Source of the DNA: Phytophthora colocasiae | Lineage: Eukaryota; Oomycota; Peronosporomycetes; Peronosporales; Peronosporaceae | Reading direction: 5' to 3' | Assembly: GCA_018806915.1 (NCBI GenBank) | Contig: JAGKQI010000091.1 | Location: 2,790,001-2,854,000, forward strand | Length of the DNA: 64,000 nucleotides | In this document: positions 43,171-51,716 of the stretch, piece after piece | Position numbering within the stretch: position 1 is the first letter of the stretch | Layout of the letters: each line of letters starts with the position of its first letter | Position numbers and translations under genes: made by a program | The notes under the pieces: model-generated | The model's database searches: none | The model's input: only the letters and a program-made list of their open reading frames with translations | Told to the model about the DNA's origin: nothing

Positions 43171-44817
43171 CTAAGCTGCAGCACCGGCGGTCCCTCTCGT
43201 CACAGGATCGACAGTCATCATAAGTGAATTCCTCATACCGATAGTGATACCCATTGCATAGTGCACGTCCTGGTTAGGTGCTTCTGTGAAGTGGAACCGG
43301 CCGACGAGTGTCGCGATCACCAACTTCATCTCCAACATGGCCAGAGCCTTGCCAACACACACCCGTTGACCACCACTGAAGGCGTTGAACTTGGCTGACG
43401 GAGTTTGCACCAATTTACCGGTCTTTGCATCGATGAATCTTTCTGGTTTGAACTCCAACGCATCGGATCCCCACACTTCCGTGCGTCGAGCAGCTCCATA
43501 ATGACACATACCAACGTTCGTCCCCTTAGGCACAAACGTTCCGTCTGCGAAGACAGTGTCATGGATGCATTCTCTCATCGTGAAAGGGACTGGGGTCTGC
43601 AAACGCAATAGCTCCCGGATCGTCGCTTCAAGATACACTAAACCTTGCACTTCGTCCATAGACGGCACGTAAGTGGGGCTCATGGTGAACTTTGGTAGAT
43701 TTTCGAGGATCTCGTCCCGCAACTTCTTCTCAACTTGAGGGTGTAGTGTCAGAGTGTGCATCAGCCAACTCATGGCATCCGCAGAAGTGTCGCGGCCAGC
43801 ACCCAAAGCAGCGACGGCAATGTTACGGACATCCACAGGCGAAACCATGTCGCCGTCTTGCTCCATGCACTCCAGAACAATAGATACGATATCTTTGTCA
43901 GCCTTGGGCACGGGTCTTCCCGCCTTGATATCTTCCTGTCGTTGGCGTCGGGTCTTGATAGCTGTTGAGATAATCTTCATGATGAACTCATCGATGAGGG
44001 CAACGTCCTCCCGGAGCTTTCGTTCCAGACCGACATTCATCCAGCGCTTGAGCTTCCAGAGCCACACAGGTTGTTGTAGACGACCAGCTACAATGGACTG
44101 GGCCTCGTCGAAAGCCTGTTCGAACGGATGTTCGTGTTCCGAGTCAATACTGTCCAGACTATTGTTGAATACCATCTCGGCAAACGCCTTGAAGGTGAAG
44201 CGGTGCATGAGCATGTAGAGATCCACTGGTTTCTTGGACACTGAAGCCTTGCGCAACACATTTTGCAGCATTAGAGTGTGTTTCTGAATCACGGGTGTCA
44301 TGTGTTCGCGTAGAGCTCGAGCACTGAAAAGTCGAACTAGTAGACGACGATGGTATTTCCAACGTTCTCCCTCAATGATGAGAACACTGTGGCCCATTAG
44401 ATCCACGAACATGTCGTATTGCTGGTGGCCCTTGCTGAAGTGCTCGAACTGTGTCTTAACCACGTGCTCGTAGTGCTCCGGGACAGCAGTCACAAGCAGA
44501 TCGCTCTGACCGGGAAGATACAGCTTGAACACGCCATTGTGAGCGATACACTGCTCTGCCATCCAGTCGTGGAAGCGATCGGAATTTTTAAACAGCTCCA
44601 GCATGTTGCCAATGACTGGCACGTTGGATGGGAGGTAGGGCACTACCTTTGGCTTGCTTTGCGGTTTCTCCTCCTCCCCCTCTGATTCCTGGGTATCAGT
44701 TTCAAAGGATCGAGTGGCGATGTAAGTAGCAACAACAGCAACCCCAGTAAGCAGTACGAGGCCTGCAGGACCGAGCGGAGACAGCGCACGATGCTTGGCA
44801 AACCACTGACGCATCAT
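43171..44817 (-). CDS. Cytochrome P450, CYP86/fatty-acid hydroxylase-like
   Basis: A 548-residue haem monooxygenase, intronless. The N-terminus has a membrane anchor (LGPAGLVLLTGVAVVATYIA) followed by a Pro-containing hinge (VVPYLPSNVPVIGN). Motifs: I-helix ALGAGRDTSADAMSW, K-helix EATIREL, meander FKPERF, and haem ligand FSGGQRVCVGKALAMLE, where the Cys binds iron. The pattern is that of the CYP86/CYP94-like clan to which oomycete P450s belong; fatty-acid omega-hydroxylation is likely but unproven. It would act at the ER. It is divergent from, and clearly related to, the P450 at 45702 (shared MGRFT/MHRFT, VWLWKLKRWMNVG and EATIRE blocks), so the two are an inverted duplication. Confidence 0.92.
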   Translation of the reverse strand: MMRQWFAKHRALSPLGPAGLVLLTGVAVVATYIATRSFETDTQESEGEEEKPQSKPKVVPYLPSNVPVIGNMLELFKNSDRFHDWMAEQCIAHNGVFKLYLPGQSDLLVTAVPEHYEHVVKTQFEHFSKGHQQYDMFVDLMGHSVLIIEGERWKYHRRLLVRLFSARALREHMTPVIQKHTLMLQNVLRKASVSKKPVDLYMLMHRFTFKAFAEMVFNNSLDSIDSEHEHPFEQAFDEAQSIVAGRLQQPVWLWKLKRWMNVGLERKLREDVALIDEFIMKIISTAIKTRRQRQEDIKAGRPVPKADKDIVSIVLECMEQDGDMVSPVDVRNIAVAALGAGRDTSADAMSWLMHTLTLHPQVEKKLRDEILENLPKFTMSPTYVPSMDEVQGLVYLEATIRELLRLQTPVPFTMRECIHDTVFADGTFVPKGTNVGMCHYGAARRTEVWGSDALEFKPERFIDAKTGKLVQTPSAKFNAFSGGQRVCVGKALAMLEMKLVIATLVGRFHFTEAPNQDVHYAMGITIGMRNSLMMTVDPVTRGTAGAAA

Positions 44818-45669
44818 AACAGCTAGCGAACTTGAAACTGGTTGCTCCGGACGTGGTCAATTGCGATGTGAAGGTCTGAACTGACGGCAGTGAGCAAGGA
44901 AAGCCCTACTGTAGACCGCCGATCCGGCAAGGATCGGGTGCTGTCTTTGCCGCAGACGAGAAGAGACCGTGGCTTGTGCAGGCAATTCGGCGAGCACGTT
45001 ATATCCCACTATCGTCGCAGATGCCCCCGGAGTAGTATGCGAGTTGCAGTCAGCACCAACGAAAGCGGTCGTTGAGCAACACCTGCGTCTTCTGTCCGAT
45101 GGCAACTGTCCCGTGCGCATGGAGCACATTGCACAGTGGCGTGGAAGTGCTACGACCGACTGTCAACTCCAAGACTTGTACTAGTACATGTACACTTTGC
45201 ACCTGCCACAGGTTCGGCGATACGAAACAGCCGATCCAAATTCAGGTATCCTCTTCGGAGTAATACATCACAACATTAATAATTATATAGAGGATATTCA
45301 ATATTTATCTAATAAAGACAGTTAATTAATGTGGTTTACTTATCTTCTAAACTGTGGTATGTATCTATATTACAAAATAGAGTGATTTCAACTATACTTC
45401 AGTATTCATATAACCTCTAGTATATAATAAAAACTTAGAAAATTTAGTACTGGAAAGAGTTGTGAAAACGATTCAAATTCTAAAAGTTGATATTAATTGG
45501 AGCAGACATTTGATATCTTACAACCCGGCGACGTGCAACCTTCGTCGAACTCGATGCCTCCGGGAAGAAGGACAGTCATCGCGCAGTATTTGCACACTTG
45601 AAATTCTAGCGCCATCAAAAAGCTTCGACTGGTCTGGCCTGATGAACCACCCGAAGCCCCCGTCGTAGT
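44818..45669. other. Divergent promoter region of the P450 pair, with AT-rich island
   Basis: About 880 bases separate the two P450 start codons. The stretch 45260-45480 is strikingly AT-rich relative to the rest of the window and has no coding signal. On the minus strand, GCTCACTGCCGTCAGTT, about 55 bases before the ATG at 44817, is a weak initiator match. Confidence 0.5.
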
Positions 45670-45678
45670 GCTCATTCC
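45670..45678 (+). promoter_or_regulatory. Oomycete-type initiator upstream of second P450
   Basis: GCTCATTCC, an exact match to the first part of the oomycete initiator, 23 bases before ATG 45702. The same 9-mer is found near the end of each LTR in the window. Confidence 0.5.
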
Positions 45679-45701
45679 CTTACGTGCCTCCAGTCAACAA
45701 G

Positions 45702-47312
45702 ATGCTGTCCCCGTCATCTCTATTCACGCACCCGGTCGTGGTCGGACTGGTCGTGGCAGCTGCAGGTGCCGCCCTCGTCTCCTTCTCCAACAGCTACGCA
45801 AACGATTCCGAGGATGACGAAGAGAAGGTGAAACCCGTCCCGTACTTACCCGGTGGACTCCCGATTCTCGGTCATACGCTGCTCATGGCCCGCAACCTCG
45901 ACCGGTTCCAGGACTGGTTGGTGGAAACAAGTGTCGCTCGAAACGGAGAACCGTTCGTGCTGCGTCAACCGGGCAAGAATGACTGGCTGTTCTCGGCCCG
46001 CCCTGAGGACTTTGATCAGATCTTGAGAGTGCACTTCGACACGTTCATCAAAGGACCGCAAGTACGTGAGTTGCTCGATGACTTTATGGGCGAGAACATT
46101 GTCATCATCAATGGGCACCGCTGGAAGTTCCAGCGCAAAGCTCTCGTGAACTTGTTCACTGCCCGAGCGTTGCGTGACCACATGACTCCTATCGTCCAAA
46201 AGTGCGCGTTGGCTTTACAGAGGGTGTTCGCTAAGACCGCGGAGGAAGACGATGTTATCGACGTGCACCACATCATGGGTCGGTTCACGTTGGAAACATT
46301 CGCGGAGATTGAGTTCGGTGCCCAGTTGGGACTGCTGGAGTCGGGCGAAGACCACGCGTTCGAGACGGCGATCGACGATGCCAACCACATCTCGTTGGAG
46401 AGGTTTGCAGTCCCCATGTGGGTCTGGAAGCTCAAACGCTGGCTTAACGTCGGCTCCGAGCGTCGTCTACGCGAAGACATGTCCGTGATCTCGAGCTTCG
46501 TTATGAACTGCATCTCCGGAGCCATTGAGCGCCGCAAACAGAGACTAGAAGCTGCTGCGCGGGGTGAACCGTTAGGACCTGTGGCCAAGGACATTGTGTC
46601 CATTTTGCTCGACAGTGAGGACCAAACGGGTGAACCTGTGCTACCCCAGGACGTGTTCAACATCTCCCTCGCCGGTGTTTTGGCAGGTAAAGACACCACT
46701 GGAGACGCAACGAGTTGGCTAATGCATTTGTTGCACGAGAACCCGCGCGTTGAGAACAAGTTGAGGTCTGAACTGCTGGCTAGAATCCCCAAGCTTGCAA
46801 TGGATGAGAGTTATGTACCATCAATGGAGGAGCTGGACGCCATCGCTTACTTGGAGGCCACTATCCGGGAGAGTCTGCGTCTCAAACCGCCAGCTCCGTG
46901 CGTCACCCAGCACTGCACTCAAGACACGGTGTTCCCTGATGGCACCTTCGTTTCTAAGGGTATGGACACGACACTGTTGTACCATGCCTCGGCACTGTTA
47001 CCGAGTGTCTGGGGCCCAGATGCCGCCGAGTTCAAGCCGGAACGGTTCCTCGATGAGGACGATAGCAACAAGTTGCTCGTGTTGCCAGCGAACAAGTTCA
47101 TCGCCTTTAGTGCTGGACCACGTAAATGTGTCGGTCGCAAGCTCGCGATGATCGAGATGAAGATCGTGACGGCATGTTTGGTGAGCCGATTCCACTTGGC
47201 AGAACTTCCTGGCCAGGATATTCGCGGAACAATGGGCATCAGTCTCGGCATGAAGTACGGAATGAAGGTGATGGTTGAGCCTACGCCTGGTGTCGTCCCT
47301 CGTGCTGCCTGA
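45702..47312 (+). CDS. Cytochrome P450, CYP86/fatty-acid hydroxylase-like, second copy
   Basis: 536 residues, intronless. N-terminal membrane helix (VVVGLVVAAAGAALVSF), hinge VPYLPGGLPILGH, I-helix AGVLAGKDTTGDATSW, K-helix EATIRESLRL, FKPERF, and haem-binding FSAGPRKCVGRKLAMIEMK. All residues needed for a working P450 are present. Start at ATG 45702; the frame runs 6 codons further to a GTG. It is a diverged paralogue of the P450 at 43171-44817, in the opposite orientation. Substrate unknown; fatty acids are the likely class. Confidence 0.92.
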   Translation: MLSPSSLFTHPVVVGLVVAAAGAALVSFSNSYANDSEDDEEKVKPVPYLPGGLPILGHTLLMARNLDRFQDWLVETSVARNGEPFVLRQPGKNDWLFSARPEDFDQILRVHFDTFIKGPQVRELLDDFMGENIVIINGHRWKFQRKALVNLFTARALRDHMTPIVQKCALALQRVFAKTAEEDDVIDVHHIMGRFTLETFAEIEFGAQLGLLESGEDHAFETAIDDANHISLERFAVPMWVWKLKRWLNVGSERRLREDMSVISSFVMNCISGAIERRKQRLEAAARGEPLGPVAKDIVSILLDSEDQTGEPVLPQDVFNISLAGVLAGKDTTGDATSWLMHLLHENPRVENKLRSELLARIPKLAMDESYVPSMEELDAIAYLEATIRESLRLKPPAPCVTQHCTQDTVFPDGTFVSKGMDTTLLYHASALLPSVWGPDAAEFKPERFLDEDDSNKLLVLPANKFIAFSAGPRKCVGRKLAMIEMKIVTACLVSRFHLAELPGQDIRGTMGISLGMKYGMKVMVEPTPGVVPRAA

Positions 47313-47456
47313 GGGGAACAGCGACCTCATCGAGTAGCGTGCCTGTGTTCATGTACATTCAACTTCCTTCCCATTATTGCATTAACAAGTCCGGTCGCTT
47401 CATCAATCAATGCATCCTTGCTTCACTAACAATTACAATTTGTTATACATCCGACA

Positions 47457-49142
47457 TTAATCGAGATCAGCTCCATGCAGTTCTCTGGCTGTCGCTTGCG
47501 TCTGCATGAGCGTGTTTTCCGCTTGGATATTGAGCTGGAGCAATCGGAGCTGGAAAACCTCGTACTCCGATCGTTGCCGTCCACCGGGAATGAAATCATC
47601 ATCGAAGTCATGACGGTGCGATTTCCAAACCACAACTGTGCTCTTGTCCGAATCGCTCGACATGATCGGGCTGGGGTCCAATTGCGCTACAATGGAACTG
47701 TTGGACTCCTCGTCACTAAAGCAGAAGTCGGCTTCATCCAGTTCCCGAGAAAACGGATCTGTGTCCAAGCTATCGTCGGCAGTGGAGTTGGTTGGCATGT
47801 CTGCGGACGAATTGGACTTCAACATCGGGATAGATTGACGCCGTCCGCTTCCACGATGACGCGTCATTGTGTCCAATGGATAAATCTCTGGTAGTGGAGA
47901 GGGGTATGCTGCCGGACTTGTTGAAGACATGGACGGGCTTGAACGGCGGCGGAGATAGTAGTCGGCAATGACTTGGAATTCCGGTTCCCCTGGTAGAATT
48001 CCACGCGTTGCTCTAGCGTCGCTCATACACGTGGAGCAGCACGGACGCTTTGAGATCGGAGCATCCAGACCCAGGAAGAGAATTTGCTTGGTATTGGCAA
48101 CACAGCTCGAACAGATCGTGGCTCTGCAGACCCCACACCGAAGCAATTGTCTGTCCAAACCAAAAAACAGCTTTTTCTTCGTCTTGAAGCAGATGGAACA
48201 CTCGGATTTCTTGAAACTTAGAAGCGTATCACGGTTCCGACGCGCTAAGAGAGTGAGTTTCTTGGCTAAACCGATCCCAACGCCGTTAAGAAGGCCACCC
48301 ATGAAGGACTTGGTGGCTGCTGTCACTAATTTCTTGGCGATTTTGCCACGTTTCCCTAAGTCGAAGATACCACGCACCATCACATTGAGATATCCCGGTT
48401 TAGTTTCTCGAAACAAACAAGTGAAGTACATTTTGGCTCTTGAAACTCCTCGAGCTTCAAACGGTCGACATTGAGGCAACTCGACAGAGTGCAATACCAA
48501 ATATCCATAGCGTTTCCCATCCTCGTCTCTCTCAACTCCTGTCGCTTTGAGATAGCAGATATCGACATTATACGCCGTTAACTTCGGGAACGCCCAGATG
48601 AAGTCAGCAGAGTGAAAAGGGTCGTCAGGTGTCGGTCCTTCTGCAGTACCCAGCCACACACAGTCTCTAGGGGGATTCTTGTACCAGAAGCCTGTCATCA
48701 AGTCTTCCTGACTCGACGCTGTCATCCCGTACATCATATCCTCCATCAAACCTTGTACTTGTCCGTCACAGATCATCGTCGAGTATCCATTCTCCACAGC
48801 TATTCGGACGTCTGGAAGTGATTCTTCATTTGCCAATTGCCGAAGCGTGCGACCTCCTCGAATCCGCTTGAAGAAACGAAGTTGTTTGCTCATTTGCACT
48901 TGTTTCCACTCGTGAGGGTCCAAAGGGGGAAGAAGCTGGTCACGACGTTCCATGTACCGCTTTTCATCAGCTAGTAAAGTGTCGACTCGACCTCGTACAA
49001 TGTCCGCCAACTCATGGCGTTGGGAGTCTTTTAGATGTACACAACCGGGAGAAAGAGGGAATTTCTCGATCGGAGACGTGTCTTCCGCCATTTCCGGTCG
49101 CAATTCCTCGGTTGCATAGAACATCGCAGGCCCGGGACTCAT
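47457..49142 (-). CDS. START-like plus FYVE-like zinc-finger protein (paralogue 1)
   Basis: 561 residues, no intron. Residues about 75-300 form a START-type lipid-binding fold as seen in this oomycete family (EWKQVQMSKQLRFFKR, MEDMMYGMTASSQEDLMTGF, YGYLVLHSVELPQC). A FYVE-like zinc finger follows, with Cys at 315, 318, 336, 339, 344, 347, 368/369 and 372. It lacks the R(R/K)HHCR motif that binds PI3P in true FYVE domains. The C-terminal 170 residues are Ser-rich and disordered, ending in a short helix. The next Met (residue 7) is an alternative start. It is the 3'-most of three tandem paralogues on this strand. Confidence 0.82.
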   Translation of the reverse strand: MSPGPAMFYATEELRPEMAEDTSPIEKFPLSPGCVHLKDSQRHELADIVRGRVDTLLADEKRYMERRDQLLPPLDPHEWKQVQMSKQLRFFKRIRGGRTLRQLANEESLPDVRIAVENGYSTMICDGQVQGLMEDMMYGMTASSQEDLMTGFWYKNPPRDCVWLGTAEGPTPDDPFHSADFIWAFPKLTAYNVDICYLKATGVERDEDGKRYGYLVLHSVELPQCRPFEARGVSRAKMYFTCLFRETKPGYLNVMVRGIFDLGKRGKIAKKLVTAATKSFMGGLLNGVGIGLAKKLTLLARRNRDTLLSFKKSECSICFKTKKKLFFGLDRQLLRCGVCRATICSSCVANTKQILFLGLDAPISKRPCCSTCMSDARATRGILPGEPEFQVIADYYLRRRSSPSMSSTSPAAYPSPLPEIYPLDTMTRHRGSGRRQSIPMLKSNSSADMPTNSTADDSLDTDPFSRELDEADFCFSDEESNSSIVAQLDPSPIMSSDSDKSTVVVWKSHRHDFDDDFIPGGRQRSEYEVFQLRLLQLNIQAENTLMQTQATARELHGADLD

Positions 49143-49451
49143 GGAATTCAGGTCAAGTTCGCAAGTGAGCGGGGGATCTACTGATAGGCACCACCGAGCT
49201 CAATTGTGGGAAGGGAATGGAAGGACAAGTGATGACGCTAGACACTGTGGTACAGTAGCAGAAGAGGAGGACTGTAGCAGACATCAATTGACAAGCCAAA
49301 AGTCCAGCGTTGCGTCGATCTTTCAGCCGCTCTAAGTCGTTCCATACATCGAGATGATGTCTGCTTCGAACAGCAGCAGCCCCCCGTTCCCATTTAAAAG
49401 TTTACACTCGACTACAGTACCACTACAGCTCAACACTTATAGCCTTGTGCT
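49143..49451. other. Spacer between START/FYVE paralogues 1 and 2
   Basis: Promoter region of paralogue 1 and 3' region of paralogue 2. On the minus strand GCTCACTTGCGAACTTGA, just before the ATG at 49142, is a fair initiator match. Nothing else was seen. Confidence 0.4.
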
Positions 49452-51102
49452 TCACTCTCGGTCTTTGCGCATGGCCATCGTCGTCTTCTGCGTCTGTGCG
49501 AGAGTTTTATCTGCTTGAAGACTCAGCTCCAGTAATCTTTGTTCCAACATGTGAGCACGCTGCTCACTTTCCTGCATCCTGTCGGCGTGCATCTTGTCTA
49601 TAGAGTAAGTTGGAAGGAAATCGTCATCGTCGACGTTGATCCGCTGTGACCAGGTCTGGATCTCACTCGGAATTAATTCTCCATCAGGTTCGGGGCTTAA
49701 AGCGATTTCCTCGTCGTCGCCAGAGCTGTGACTGTGCTCGGCATACGTCAAGGCGATAGATAGAGAACGGATCGTCGTCGAAGTCGAGTTGGTACTCTTT
49801 GATACTTTCGTCACTCGTGGTTGTTGTTGGGACGCAGACGGAAGTGTTGGTCTTCATTTCCTCCTCATATGACGGTTGTGCGTGGATATTCGATACTGAG
49901 AGCTCATTTTGGTAAAACTCTGCCACGACAACATACTCTGGATCTGCAGGACAAACGTGAATCGTAGTCATCGCTTCACGTACGCAATTCGGACAACATT
50001 CGACTTTCGAGCACGGTTTTTCCTTCCCGAGAAACACTCGCTGCTTCTCTCCACGAGTACAATTGTTACAGACAGTTCCCCCACACACGTAACAGGTCAC
50101 TAAATGCGTTCCGAACAAATTAGCACGACCGAGAAATGACGCTCGTTTACAGCACATGTAGCACACCGACTGTTTCGAAGTATTCTCGCCATTTCGAAGG
50201 CGACTGCGGTTGCGAATAGTTAACAGTGTGAGTTTCTTGGCTTCACCGATCCCCACACCATTGAGTAGTCCGATCAAGATGGATGTCGTCGCGGCAGACA
50301 CTAACCCCTTCAACATGGTCACCTTCTTACTGAGATCGAAAATCCCACGCACGATCACCTTGAGTACACCGGGTCGCGGTTCGCGAAAAAGACACGCGTA
50401 GTACATTTTAGCTCGGGAGATTCCGTGTGCTGCGAACGGGGGGCATTGAGTCACATGTACTGAGTGCAATACAAGATATCCATAGCGTTCTCCATTGGCA
50501 TCCACCTTAACACCGGTAGCTTTGAGATAACACACGTCCACCTGATCAAGAATGGGTGGGAGTTTGGGTAGTGCCCAGATTAAATCTGCTGTCAGAAAGG
50601 GGTCGTCTTGGGTTGCAGTCTCAATTGACCCAATCCAGACGCAATCTTTGGGCGGGTCTTTGTACGAAAACCCAGTCATTAAGTCGTCTTGGGACGAAGC
50701 AGTCATCCCGTACATCATATCGTCTATCGTCCCCTTGACGAACCCGTCACAGATCATGCTCGTGTAGCCCCGTTCTACTGCGCGTTGAATCTCCGGCAGC
50801 TCTTCCTCCGCTGCTAATTCACGCAGAGATCGGCCTCTTGTGAATCTCCGGTAGAACGTCAAATCCTTCTCCTTCTTGACCTGTTTCCACTCTCCAGCAT
50901 GAAGGAACGGGTCATTTCGAGCGCGACGTTCGGCGTATCGAGCTTCATCTCTTAGCATGACGTTGACCCTCCCCCGTACCAACGCAATGTATCGCCGTCT
51001 CTCTGCTTCTGTAGCTTGTAGACACCCCGGGGACAATGGAACCCCGCAAGGTCTCAGTTCCACCGCAGTGTTGCCCCAATTTCCACCCGGCCTGAGACTC
51101 AT
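49452..51102 (-). pseudogene. START-like plus FYVE-like protein (paralogue 2), frameshifted near the C-terminus
   Basis: Same architecture as the neighbouring paralogues: START-like region (EWKQVKKEKDLTFYRRF, DDMMYGMTASSQDDLMTGFS, YGYLVLHSVHVTQCPPF), then a FYVE-like finger (CYMCCK, CYVCGGTVCNNC, CCPNC). From ATG 51102 the frame gives 472 residues and stops at 49684. A tandem 4-bp repeat GATAGATAGA on the plus strand (49755-49764) shifts the frame. The other frame continues to 49452 with a C-terminal tail resembling paralogue 1 (SSGDDEE, RLLELSLQADKTLAQTQ). The domains are upstream of the break, so a shortened product may still work. The frame also runs upstream of 51102 into a MITE, which I do not count as coding. 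Confidence 0.75.
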
Positions 51103-51186
51103 TTTGGAGGACTGGGAGTTCGTGAGTGGACCCAGCCCAGACTTCGGCGGTAGCGCCACCACCACCAGCTCAAGGGAGCAGCGATA

Positions 51187-51445
51187 CAGGTTTCCCCGCC
51201 TAATTTGCAGGGGTCGGACCAAGAAAATCTGCCAGGATGCAAAATCTGCACAGGTATCACATAGATGCATCAGGTACTGAGTTACTGAAAAATTGGGAGG
51301 GATTATCTTCCTTGAACCTTCATCGTGCATCCCATTATGTAACTCAGTACATTGGCAGACCAGACAGAGCAAATCGCATCCGCATCTTCACTCCCTGATC
51401 GAGGTAAATTACTTGATGCAGTTGCAAATTAGGCGGGGAAACCTG
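51187..51445. mobile_element. MITE with 23-bp inverted repeats, TA target
   Basis: A perfect 23-bp inverted repeat (51187-51209 with 51423-51445), starting CAGGTTTCC, bounds a 259-bp non-coding element flanked by TA on both sides (51185-51186, 51446-51447). A second inner inverted repeat (GTACTGAGTTAC 51274-51285 with 51339-51350) makes it fold back on itself. CAGG ends and TA flanks suggest a Tc1/mariner-type MITE. It sits 84 bases upstream of the paralogue 2 start codon. Confidence 0.8.
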
Positions 51446-51447
51446 TA

Positions 51448-51716
51448 TGACGCGAGAGAATGTGGCACTCTTCAGAGGGGGGGAGCTGAGTGCTCTCTGG
51501 TCCAGACAAACGGTACATCTCTGTCAACAACACTGGGTCCCTCACGCAAGTGTACCGGTAGAGTCAGCAGATCAAGATGGCACCAACGCGATATGCCCAA
51601 AAGTTCAACGGGTCGATGTGAAAGCCACTCGAGTCATACATGTAGATCTTTTGACAGACACATTTAAAGGCTATCCACTTCAACTTGTCATTATGATCCG
51701 TTAGCTTAAGATCTTT
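51448..51716. other. Spacer between MITE and START/FYVE paralogue 3
   Basis: No gene or RNA was recognised. It is the distal upstream region of paralogue 2 and the 3' flank of paralogue 3. Confidence 0.4.

Noticed and set aside
51103..51372. N-terminal extension of START/FYVE paralogue 2
   Set aside because: Most of it lies in the MITE and its flank and does not align with the paralogues; the ATG at 51102 matches their start region.
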